DNA of 64,000 bases from Paraplanobispora takensis (GTDB lineage Bacteria; Actinomycetota; Actinomycetes; Streptosporangiales; Streptosporangiaceae). The stretch covers positions 1 to 64,000 of the forward strand of contig NZ_BOOK01000057.1 of NCBI RefSeq assembly GCF_016863195.1, given 5' to 3'. The notes below the pieces were generated by a model that worked only from the letters and a program-made list of their open reading frames with translations, was not told the DNA's origin and did no database searches. Both the position numbers and the translations under genes were made by a program. Shown here in pieces: positions 57,502-64,000 of the stretch (within the stretch, counting starts at the first letter, position 1; the number at the start of each line of letters is the position of its first letter).

Positions 57502-59175
57502 TCAGCGCCCCTGGGGCGTCCCGTGCTTCTCGGGCGTCTCCGGGTGGACGACCCGGCCCTCCTTGATCGTCTGTACGACCTCGATGCCGCGGATCTCCTG
57601 CGGCGGCACGGTGAGCGGATTGCGGGTGAGGATGACCAGGTCGGCGAGCTTGCCCACGGTGATGGAGCCCTTGACGGCCTCCTCGAAGTACTGGTGGGCG
57701 GCGTGGATCGTGGTGGCCCTGACCGCCTCCAGCGGGGACAGGCGCTGCTCCGGCCCGAGCACGTGGCCGCTGCGGGTGACGCGGGTGACCTGGCTCGACA
57801 GGATCGCCATCGAGTCGGGCAGCGCGACCGGGGCGTCGTGGTGCGAGGTGTAGACCATGCCCCGCTCCCGCGCGGACGCGGCGGGTGAGATCCGGGCCGC
57901 GCGCTCCTCGCCCAGGACGGTGTGGCGGTACCAGTCACCCCAGTAGAAGGTGTGCATGGAGAAGAAGGACGGGATGACCCCCAGCTCCCGCATCGCGTCC
58001 AGCTGGTCCTCTCTGGCGGTCTGGGCGTGGACGGCGACCGGGCGCGGATCGACCGGCCGGTGCCGGGTCGTGGCCCGCCGGACCGCGGCGAGGAACTGGT
58101 CGATGGCGGCGTCGCCGTTGACGTGCGCCAGCACCTGCCATCCCTTGCCGTAGGCGTCGGTGACCAGCGCGTCCACGACCGAGGAGTCCGGCATCGACGG
58201 ATAGCCGCGGTAGTCCGGGCCCTGGTCGCCGGGCGGGGTCAGGTAGGGCCGGGTCAGCCACGCCGTACGGCCCTGCGGCGAGCCGTCCAGCCCCAGCTTC
58301 ACCCCGCCGATCCGCAGCCGGCCGCGATACTCCGCAACGGAGACCTCGCGGTCGCCGAGCATCGGGACCAGCGCCGCGTCGGGGTAGGCCACCACGTCCA
58401 GGTCGAACAGCCCGCGCTCGGCCGCGTGCTCCAGGAGTTCCAGGTCGGCCGGCGTCATGAGGCGCCCGTCCTGCACGGTTGTGAACCCGTAGGAGGCCAT
58501 CGCCCGCTGGCCGAGCAGCAGGAGCCGGAGCCGCTCGGCCTCGTCGAAGCCGGCCGCCGACAGGCCCCAGGCGGGGAAGAAGGCGCTCTCCTCCAGGACG
58601 CCGTTCGGTTCGGTGCCGCCGGGCCAGCGACGGATCTTCCCACCCGGCGGGTCGGGGGTGCCCTCGTGATAGCCGAGCAGGTCGAGCGCCCTGCTGTTGA
58701 CCACCCCCAGATGGCTGGACTGGTGGATGACCAGCACCGGCCGCTCGGCCGACACCTCGTCGAGCTCGCGACGGGTCGGATGCTCACCGCCCGGCAGCTG
58801 CGCGTCGTCGTAGCCGAAGCCGATGATCCACTCCCACAGGCGCCCGGTCTCCCCCGCCGTCCACGCCACCAGTTCGGCGCACAGCGAGGCCAGGTCGCCG
58901 ACCGGCCCGTCGGGGGCGGGCAGCAGGTTCGCCGCCCCGGCCTGGAAGCCGATCAGGGCCAGATGGCTGTGCGCGTCGACGAACCCGGGCAGCAGGGCCG
59001 CGCCGTTCAGGTTCACCATCCGGGTGTCGGCGCCGGCCAGCGCCAGCACGTGGGCCAGGTCGCCGACGGCGGCGATCCGGCCGTCCTCGACGGCGACGGC
59101 CTCGGCCGACGGCAGGGCGTCGTCCACGGTCACGATGTCGCCGCCGAAATAGACGGCGTCGGCCCCGCCGCTCAC
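57502..59175 (-). CDS. Amidohydrolase (YtcJ/NfdA-like, amidohydrolase 3)
   Basis: 557 residues. ALLPGFVDAHSHLALIG (HxH metal ligands), GVKLGLDGSPQGRTAWL, LAHVNGDAAIDQFLAAV, VAVHAQTAREDQLDAM, TSHHDAPV and C-terminal GSITVGKLADLVIL define the amidohydrolase 3/YtcJ group, which hydrolyses amides such as N-substituted formamides or acyl-amino compounds. GTG 59175 overlaps the stop of the upstream BP74-like gene by four bases (GTGA), so they are coupled. Confidence 0.9.
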   Translation of the reverse strand: MSGGADAVYFGGDIVTVDDALPSAEAVAVEDGRIAAVGDLAHVLALAGADTRMVNLNGAALLPGFVDAHSHLALIGFQAGAANLLPAPDGPVGDLASLCAELVAWTAGETGRLWEWIIGFGYDDAQLPGGEHPTRRELDEVSAERPVLVIHQSSHLGVVNSRALDLLGYHEGTPDPPGGKIRRWPGGTEPNGVLEESAFFPAWGLSAAGFDEAERLRLLLLGQRAMASYGFTTVQDGRLMTPADLELLEHAAERGLFDLDVVAYPDAALVPMLGDREVSVAEYRGRLRIGGVKLGLDGSPQGRTAWLTRPYLTPPGDQGPDYRGYPSMPDSSVVDALVTDAYGKGWQVLAHVNGDAAIDQFLAAVRRATTRHRPVDPRPVAVHAQTAREDQLDAMRELGVIPSFFSMHTFYWGDWYRHTVLGEERAARISPAASARERGMVYTSHHDAPVALPDSMAILSSQVTRVTRSGHVLGPEQRLSPLEAVRATTIHAAHQYFEEAVKGSITVGKLADLVILTRNPLTVPPQEIRGIEVVQTIKEGRVVHPETPEKHGTPQGR

Positions 59176-59513
59176 GGAGCGACCTCACGGGTCAGCGTCG
59201 AATCCCACGGGCACCAGTAATAGCCGGGCAGAAAAGCCCCTCCGGCCTCGTCCAGATGGTCCTCGACGTACTGCATGTTGGCGTCGCACACCTCGATCGC
59301 CATTTGAAAGAATCTGACGCTGTCCGGTAATACGTGATAGTCCCATCCCGGATTGTAGGATTTCGCACCTGGCCGAATCTGCCCCATGACGTGCACTTCC
59401 TGCTTCTCCTCGCCGGACAGGATCCGCCGGGCATGGGCGATCTTCTCTTCGTCGGTGAGCTCGAAGACGAATTCTTGATCCTCCCGTTGCATGAAAGCGA
59501 AATAACGCGGCAT
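59172..59513 (-). CDS. BP74-like protein
   Basis: 113 residues. FVFELTDEEKIAHARRILSGEE, VHVMGQI, YNPGWDYHVLPDSVRFFQMAIEVCDANMQYVEDHLDEAGG and FLPGYYWCPWDSTL match the N-terminal domain of Dictyostelium calmodulin-binding protein BP74 and its bacterial homologues (short motifs: ARRILSGEE, IEVCDA, VEDHLDE, WCPW). Its bacterial role is unknown. No signal peptide in this version, although relatives are often secreted. ATG 59513 follows AAGGGGA. First gene of a coupled set with the amidohydrolase and the lipase. Confidence 0.8.
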   Translation of the reverse strand: MPRYFAFMQREDQEFVFELTDEEKIAHARRILSGEEKQEVHVMGQIRPGAKSYNPGWDYHVLPDSVRFFQMAIEVCDANMQYVEDHLDEAGGAFLPGYYWCPWDSTLTREVAP

Positions 59514-59538
59514 GCGACCATCCCCTTGTTTTTGGGGG

Positions 59539-59553
59539 CGAATTGGCAATTCG
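59539..59553. promoter_or_regulatory. Inverted repeat upstream of the BP74-like operon
   Basis: CGAATTG-G-CAATTCG, perfect 7-bp arms around one base, 26 bp before the start codon of the BP74-like gene. A plausible operator in an AT-rich patch (about 59525-59595) that should also carry the promoter. Confidence 0.5.
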
Positions 59554-59661
59554 AAGCTAACATCGGCAGATATCCGTGTTAAGGCAATTGGCCGCATCCG
59601 GACTTTTCGCGCTTTACCCGATAAGAGGAAAGCTGACGCGGGCGAGGGGACGGGGAGTCCG

Positions 59662-60681
59662 TCAGAGATCGAGTACGGCACGCGTCATGGCGCGGCATCT
59701 CCCCGGATCGGTGAGCAGGTCGGCGGAGTCGGCGAACTGGTCGACCGATCCCAGCGGCGGCAGCGCCGCCACGGCCGGGTCGGTGATGGAGGCCGTCAGC
59801 GCGTCGGCGAAGCGCCGGGCGTCGAGGACCTGGAACGGTCGTGAGTGGAAGCCGCGCACGGAGGTGTCCAGCGGTTCGGTCAGGCCCAGCCGGTTGTGCA
59901 GGGCCGCCACCCGCTCGTAGGCCCGGCTCAGGTGCCGTTCCCGCTCGCGCCAGTCCCGCGCGGCCATCGCCCGCGACAGGGCGTCACCGAGCTCGGCCGC
60001 CCCGGACAGACGGGCGAAGCCGCTGCCGAGCCATTTGGTGTAGGGCGGATAGCGGCGGCGCATCAGCAGGGCCAGCCGCATCACGTCACGGGCCAGCCGG
60101 GCGGTCACCACGGCCGAGCCCAGGTCGTCGCCGACCTCGCCGCACCGGCCGGGGAAGGCCTCCTCCTGGGCCAGGCGCCGCCACTGCCCGGCCAGCACGT
60201 GACGCCACAGATCGGCGGGGTACCAGCGCAGCGCGGCCCGCGACTCCTCCAGGGACCCCAGTCCGTCGTGGAAGACCTCTCCGCGGGTGACCTCGGCCAA
60301 TCGCTGCCAGGGCGCCGACAGCCAGTCCAGGGTGGTCGGGCCACGGCGGGGATCGAAGCCGAGCCGGTGGGCGAACCACCCGCCGGGCTCGGCCACCTCG
60401 ACCCCGTGCCGGCCGCCGAAGACGGTGGGATAACCGCCGAAGGCGGGCGGCAGGCTCCGGGCGACGGCCTCCCGGACCTCCGGCACCAGAGCGGCGGGGA
60501 CGAACAGGACGACCCGCGGCCCCCAGTCATGGTCGGTGGAACGCTCGGTGTCGAAAGCCAGAACCTCCGAACCCGGGCCGATCAGTGCGGCGCTGTGCGG
60601 GACATCGGTGACCAGCGGGCGCACGACCTCACCGTAGAAGTCACGCGACAGCTCCAAACCAGGCACGAAACTGGACATCAT
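59662..60681 (-). CDS. DUF4037 protein (nucleotidyltransferase-like)
   Basis: 339 residues. SFVPGLELSRDFYGEVVRPLV, LIGPGSEVLAFDTERSTDHDWGPR (Asp-rich site resembling a nucleotidyltransferase) and MRLALLMRRRYPPYTKWLGSGFARL are diagnostic for DUF4037. Related to aminoglycoside-adenylyltransferase folds, but function unknown. ATG 60681 (or 60678) follows GGGCGGA. Upstream on the plus strand a truncated gene begins almost back to back. Confidence 0.85.
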   Translation of the reverse strand: MMSSFVPGLELSRDFYGEVVRPLVTDVPHSAALIGPGSEVLAFDTERSTDHDWGPRVVLFVPAALVPEVREAVARSLPPAFGGYPTVFGGRHGVEVAEPGGWFAHRLGFDPRRGPTTLDWLSAPWQRLAEVTRGEVFHDGLGSLEESRAALRWYPADLWRHVLAGQWRRLAQEEAFPGRCGEVGDDLGSAVVTARLARDVMRLALLMRRRYPPYTKWLGSGFARLSGAAELGDALSRAMAARDWRERERHLSRAYERVAALHNRLGLTEPLDTSVRGFHSRPFQVLDARRFADALTASITDPAVAALPPLGSVDQFADSADLLTDPGRCRAMTRAVLDL

Positions 60682-60786
60682 TCCGCCCACTCTGCCTGCC
60701 GCCTCCGCCCCGCGCACCAGGTTTTCCCGGCGCCCGCCCTCCGAGGCACGGCGCCCGCCCTCCGAGCATGAACGCACTGTTCACGT

Positions 60787-61287
60787 TTGCCTGACGCGGA
60801 CGCGGTGGTCGAGGGCTCCGGCCTGGAGTGGACCCACCTGTTCCCCGGCGAGTTCATGGCCAACACCTGGGAATGGGCGGGGTCGATCAAGAGCGAGGGC
60901 GTCGTGCGGGCGCCGTTCGGCGACTGGACCAGCGCGATGGTCCACGAGACCGACATCTCCGCCGTGGCCGTGGCCGCGCTGCTCCGCGACGGCCACGCGG
61001 GCAGGACCTGCACGCCGACCGGCCCGGAACCGGTCAGGCGCGCCGACGCCGTACGGATCATCGGCCGGGCGATCGGCCGTGAGATCCACTTCGTCGAGCT
61101 GACGCCGGACCAGGCCCGCGAGCACTGGAAGGACGTCTGTCCCGAGACGGTCATCGAGTGGTTCCTGCAGATGGGCGCACATCCCGACATGAACGCCCCG
61201 GTCCTGCCCGACGCCGAGCAGGTCACCGGCAGGCCCGGCCGCGCCTTCGCCCGGTGGGCCGCCGACCACGCCGGCGGCTTCCGCTGA
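60787..61287 (+). pseudogene. N-terminally truncated NmrA/SDR-like oxidoreductase
   Basis: 166 codons beginning at a TTG. WTHLFPGEFMANTWEWAG, VHETDISAVAVAALL and C-terminal EPVRRADAVRIIGRAIGREI are the second half of NAD(P)H-binding NmrA-type proteins. The Rossmann fold, normally about 100 residues with TGxTGxxG, is absent; the similarity starts at VVEGSGLEWTH right at the boundary with the divergent gene. The piece is a 5'-deleted relic unless it has a separate role. Confidence 0.75.
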
Positions 61288-61316
61288 CCGCCCCGCCGGA
61301 CGGCCGGGGCGGATCG

Positions 61317-62114
61317 TCAGCCGGACGGGGACGCTCCCGGCTCGCCGACCTCCGACAACAGCATCGCGGCGGCCACCGTCCGCGCGGCGGCTTTGCTCGC
61401 CCCCTGCCCGCTCGCCCGGACCACCCGTTCCCCCTCGGTCAGACGGGCCGACACCACGGCGCAGAACACCGGCGCGTGCGCCGGGCCCGTCGAGGCCACC
61501 TCCCACTCCAGCCGGCCGATGCGGCCCTGCTGCTCCCACTCGTTGAGCACGCTCACCGGATGGTGCTCGACCGTCGGCCGTTGCCCCGCCGACCCCGCGG
61601 CGGCGGCCACCGCGACGCGGGCCGCCTGCTGCGGCGCGGTCGCGGCCTCGATGCGCACACCCGCCTCACGCAGCCACGTCTTCAGCGTGAACGCCGGCAC
61701 GGTCAGCTGGTCGGCGGCCTGGCGGATGCTCATCCCGCCCGACAGCAGCGTCTGGGCCACCTCGACGACGCGTTCGCGCTCCCGGCGCCGTTCGGCCTCA
61801 CTCGGCAGGTCCAGCCGCCGGGCGTGGGTGGCCGCCCCCTCCTCCAGCAGTTGCCCGGCGCGTACCAGGCAGTCGACGCTGCAGTACAGGCCGAGCCGGA
61901 GGTGCCGCCCCTTGCCGCCGGGGGCCCGCTCCAGGAGATACCAGCCCGCCGGCACCCACCGGCCCCGCTCGGAGCGCTGGCAGATGCGGCAGAAGAAGCT
62001 GCGCTCGCTCTCCTGCCCGCCGGCCCGGGTGGACTCCGGGCCTCCGCGGGCCGGGGAGGCGGGCAGGCGCTCGTCGTCCTGCCACAGATCACTGAAGGAC
62101 GGGTTCTGCGTCAT
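61317..62114 (-). CDS. Zinc-finger/HTH protein with C-terminal dsRNA-binding domain
   Basis: 265 residues. N-terminal CRICQRSERGRW...YLLERAPGG...LYCSVDCLV contains a probable C4 zinc ribbon (about 45-85). A helix-turn-helix follows (LLSGGMSIRQAADQLTVPAFTLKTWLREAG). The C-terminus (about 188-258) reads as a double-stranded RNA-binding domain: HPVSVLNEWEQQGRIGRLEWEV, PVFCAVVSARL, GQGASKAAARTVAAAMLL. Apart from RNase III, dsRBDs are uncommon in bacteria, and this combination with a zinc ribbon and HTH has no function I can name. AGGAAGG precedes ATG 62114. Convergent with the NmrA relic. Confidence 0.7.
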   Translation of the reverse strand: MTQNPSFSDLWQDDERLPASPARGGPESTRAGGQESERSFFCRICQRSERGRWVPAGWYLLERAPGGKGRHLRLGLYCSVDCLVRAGQLLEEGAATHARRLDLPSEAERRRERERVVEVAQTLLSGGMSIRQAADQLTVPAFTLKTWLREAGVRIEAATAPQQAARVAVAAAAGSAGQRPTVEHHPVSVLNEWEQQGRIGRLEWEVASTGPAHAPVFCAVVSARLTEGERVVRASGQGASKAAARTVAAAMLLSEVGEPGASPSG

Positions 62115-62301
62115 GGTCGGCCTTCCTGCACCAGGGAGCACCGGCGGCGACGTGGCCGTACCGCTCCGATACCGATCGCTGTACAGGATCATGCCAATGA
62201 CCCCGGCGTAGCGCAGTGAAACCGGCACTTCACCGAAGGTCGTCACCGTCTCCGGGGCGCCCGCGCCGCCGGTTTGCGCACCTGTCGGGAGGAACGCGGC
62301 G

Positions 62302-63048
62302 CTATGCGGAGGTCAGCGCGGCGGCGGCGACCGGGACGATCCGCATGCCGAGGCGCTCGTAGACGCGGATCGCGCTCCGGTTGTCGGTGTCGACCACCAG
62401 GGCGACCCGGCCGTACGCGGCGGCCAGTTCCGCGATGGCGAACCGGCACACCGCCTCCCCCAGACCGCGTCCCCGCGAAGCCGGGGCGGTGGCCACGCCC
62501 GCGATGAACCCGACCTGCGGCGCCGACCAGGCGTCGGCGGCGGTGGCCACCAGCCTGCCGCCCTCGCGCACCCCGGCCCAGCGGCGGATCCCCGGCAGAC
62601 CCGGTACCGCCCACGCCGACGGGGACGCCTCGGCCAGCAGCTCCGTCACCTCGCCGTCGGCCCCGGGCGGCAGCCACCCCACGCCCCCGTCCTCATCGGC
62701 GCGCGCCCGTACGGCCCCGCCGTCCCGGCCGGTGTCCATCCACTCGAAGGTCCCCAGGACCTTCGCCCCCGGCAGGCGCCGCACGACCTCCTCCACCAGC
62801 GGCCGCTCGCCCGTCAGCCGGTAGTCCGGCCCCAGCTCGGGCAGCGCCAGCCGTACCAGCTTGGCCGCCTCGGGCGCGGGGCCGCACACGGTGAGCCGGT
62901 CGCGGCGGTTGAGGTCGGGGCTGGCCACCGCCACCGCCCCGTCCAGGGCCCATGCCCGCACCCCGCCGCGCAGCCCCTGGGCGGCCCACATGACCATGAT
63001 GTCGTCATCGGACGCGGCGGCCACGTCCTCGATCCGGGTCAGCTCCAC
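62302..63048 (-). CDS. GNAT-family N-acetyltransferase (FR47-like)
   Basis: 248 residues. N-terminal half resembles a degenerate GNAT (LALPELGPDYRLTGERPLVEEVV), C-terminal half is a functional-looking one with VATAPASRGRGLGEAVCRFAIAEL (acetyl-CoA loop) and VVDTDNRSAIRVYERLGMRIV. GTG 63048 begins four bases after the purB stop, so the two are probably co-transcribed. Substrate unknown. Confidence 0.87.
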   Translation of the reverse strand: MELTRIEDVAAASDDDIMVMWAAQGLRGGVRAWALDGAVAVASPDLNRRDRLTVCGPAPEAAKLVRLALPELGPDYRLTGERPLVEEVVRRLPGAKVLGTFEWMDTGRDGGAVRARADEDGGVGWLPPGADGEVTELLAEASPSAWAVPGLPGIRRWAGVREGGRLVATAADAWSAPQVGFIAGVATAPASRGRGLGEAVCRFAIAELAAAYGRVALVVDTDNRSAIRVYERLGMRIVPVAAAALTSA

Positions 63049-63052
63049 GCGG

Positions 63053-64000
63053 CTACAGGATCTCGCCGGGGGTGTAGGCGGCGGCCTGCGGGTAGCGGGC
63101 GGTGATCTCGCCGACGCGCGCCACGACCGCCTCGACCTGCTCGGCCGCGGCGCCGGTGAACGCGATCCGGTCGGCCAGCAGGGCGTCCAGCCCGGCCCGG
63201 TCCAGCGGGAAGCGCTCGTCGGCCGCCAGCCGGTCCAGCAGCTCGTTGCCCGCCCCGCGCTCGCGCATGGCCAGCGCCGACGCCACCGCGTGCTCCTTGA
63301 TCAGCTCGTGCGCGGTCTCCCGGCCCACCCCGGCGCGCACCGCGGCCATCAGCATCTTCGTCGTGGCCAGGAAGGGCAGGTAGCGATCCAGCTCGGCGGC
63401 CACGACCGCGGGGAAGGCGCCGAACTCGGACAGGACCGTCAGCATCGTCTCCACCAGCCCGTCGAAGGCGAAGAACGCGTCCGGCAGCGCGACCCGGCGC
63501 ACCACCGAGCAGGACACGTCGCCCTCGTTCCACTGGTCCCCGGCCAGCTCACCGCCCATGGACGCGTAGCCGCGCAGGATCACCGTCAGCCCGTTGACCC
63601 GCTCGCACGAGCGGGTGTTCATCTTGTGCGGCATCGCCGAGGAGCCGACCTGGCCCTCGGCGAAGCCCTCGGTGACCAGCTCGTGCCCGGCCATCAGCCG
63701 GATCGTCCTGGCCAGCGACGACGGCGCGGCGGCCAGCTGCACCAGCGCGGTGAGCACCTCGTAGTCCAGCGAGCGGGGGTAGACCTGCCCGACGCTGGTG
63801 AAGCGGTGGGCGAAGCCCAGGTGCGCGGCGACCCGGTCCTCCAGCTCGGCCAGCCTGCCCCGGTCGCCGCCCAGCAGGTCCAGCATGTCCTGGGCGGTGC
63901 CGACCGGGCCCTTGATCCCGCGCAGCGGGTAGCGGGCGATCAGCTCCTCCAGCCGGGCGAAGGCCACCAGCAGTTCGTCGGCGGCCGAGGCGAACCGCTT
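63053..64000 (-). CDS. purB: Adenylosuccinate lyase (partial, N-terminus beyond window)
   Basis: C-terminal 315 residues. Catalyses two fumarate-releasing steps of purine synthesis. The family signature GSSAMPHKMNTRSCER is present, followed by a helical core (VSCSVVRRVALPDAFFAF) and C-terminal AHELIKEHAVASALAMRERG. The gene enters from the right edge of the window and stops with TAG at 63053-63055. The product is otherwise intact within the window. A GNAT gene follows after four bases. Confidence 0.93.
   Translation of the reverse strand, partial: KRFASAADELLVAFARLEELIARYPLRGIKGPVGTAQDMLDLLGGDRGRLAELEDRVAAHLGFAHRFTSVGQVYPRSLDYEVLTALVQLAAAPSSLARTIRLMAGHELVTEGFAEGQVGSSAMPHKMNTRSCERVNGLTVILRGYASMGGELAGDQWNEGDVSCSVVRRVALPDAFFAFDGLVETMLTVLSEFGAFPAVVAAELDRYLPFLATTKMLMAAVRAGVGRETAHELIKEHAVASALAMRERGAGNELLDRLAADERFPLDRAGLDALLADRIAFTGAAAEQVEAVVARVGEITARYPQAAAYTPGEIL

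Noticed and set aside
1-64000. Frequent CCGTACGG-like palindromes as a DNA signal
   Set aside because: GTACGG strings are common throughout, but they lie mostly inside genes as Val-Arg/Arg-Thr codons; I cannot count them reliably and see no positional pattern beyond the repeat at 7976-8200.

Overview
The window is very GC-rich DNA with strong G/C bias at third codon positions, frequent GTG starts and typical actinomycete families: a HelR/HelD-type RNA polymerase recycling ATPase, ECF sigma factors of several classes, TipA-like and GyrI-like MerR regulators, a Roadblock protein, F420-type nitroreductase, DUF574 methyltransferase remnant and an L,D-transpeptidase lipoprotein. It fits a filamentous actinomycete, probably of the Streptosporangiales. 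An orphan flagellin homologue would suit a lineage with motile spores, but that is inference. No rRNA, tRNA, CRISPR array, insertion sequence or intact prophage was recognised.

Layout. 0.1-5.6 kb: two soluble GAF/PAS sensor kinases on the minus strand flank a STAS anti-anti-sigma gene, followed by gene debris (a composite integrase/ECF42-type sigma remnant). 5.6-9.4 kb: a sulfur module made of an ArsR-rhodanese regulator and TusA on one strand, and a metallo-beta-lactamase/double-rhodanese protein plus an MFS permease on the other; the last two are joined by three tiny ATGA-linked reading frames that look like decayed copies of the permease start. 9.4-12.8 kb: paired small membrane proteins (one frameshifted), an ECF sigma factor with an apparent ATC start and its membrane partner, and a broken DUF574 methyltransferase. 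12.8-21 kb: VOC/AraC pair, DksA-type zinc finger protein, PucR regulator with a DadA-like oxidase, TetR/F420-nitroreductase divergent pair with a clear operator, winged-helix and Roadblock proteins. 21-30 kb: MBL hydrolase, L,D-transpeptidase, MFS, ArsR, YukJ-like, RecD2 helicase, YcaQ-like winged-helix protein.

30-41.8 kb: secreted protein, copper-amine-oxidase-like protein, HelR with a recognisable sigma-70-like promoter, serine beta-lactamase-like hydrolase, LysR divergent from a glutamine-amidotransferase-like protein, membrane-anchored L7/L12-like protein, MFS/ArsR divergent pair. 41.8-48.3 kb: Ser/Thr kinase, tyrosine recombinase, ricin-type lectin, flagellin homologue, XRE regulator divergent from methionine aminopeptidase, and a MerR/GyrI regulator. 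48.4-54.8 kb: large secreted beta-helix protein with an inserted polysaccharide-lyase-like domain, TipA-like regulator, DUF1992, DUF3817, and an ECF41-type sigma factor divergent from an AhpD-like protein, with matching promoter motifs facing both ways. 54.8-64 kb: DUF418 membrane protein, a BP74-like/amidohydrolase/lipase cluster, DUF4037, a truncated NmrA-like gene, a double-stranded-RNA-binding-domain protein, and purB-GNAT (purB runs off the end).

Most genes are small regulator/effector pairs rather than one large pathway. The features that stand out are the coupled micro-ORF chain, the orphan flagellin, the lyase domain inserted in a beta-helix, the dsRBD protein and the BP74-like operon. 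Several short in-frame tandem repeats and at least four broken genes show that the region is evolving quickly.
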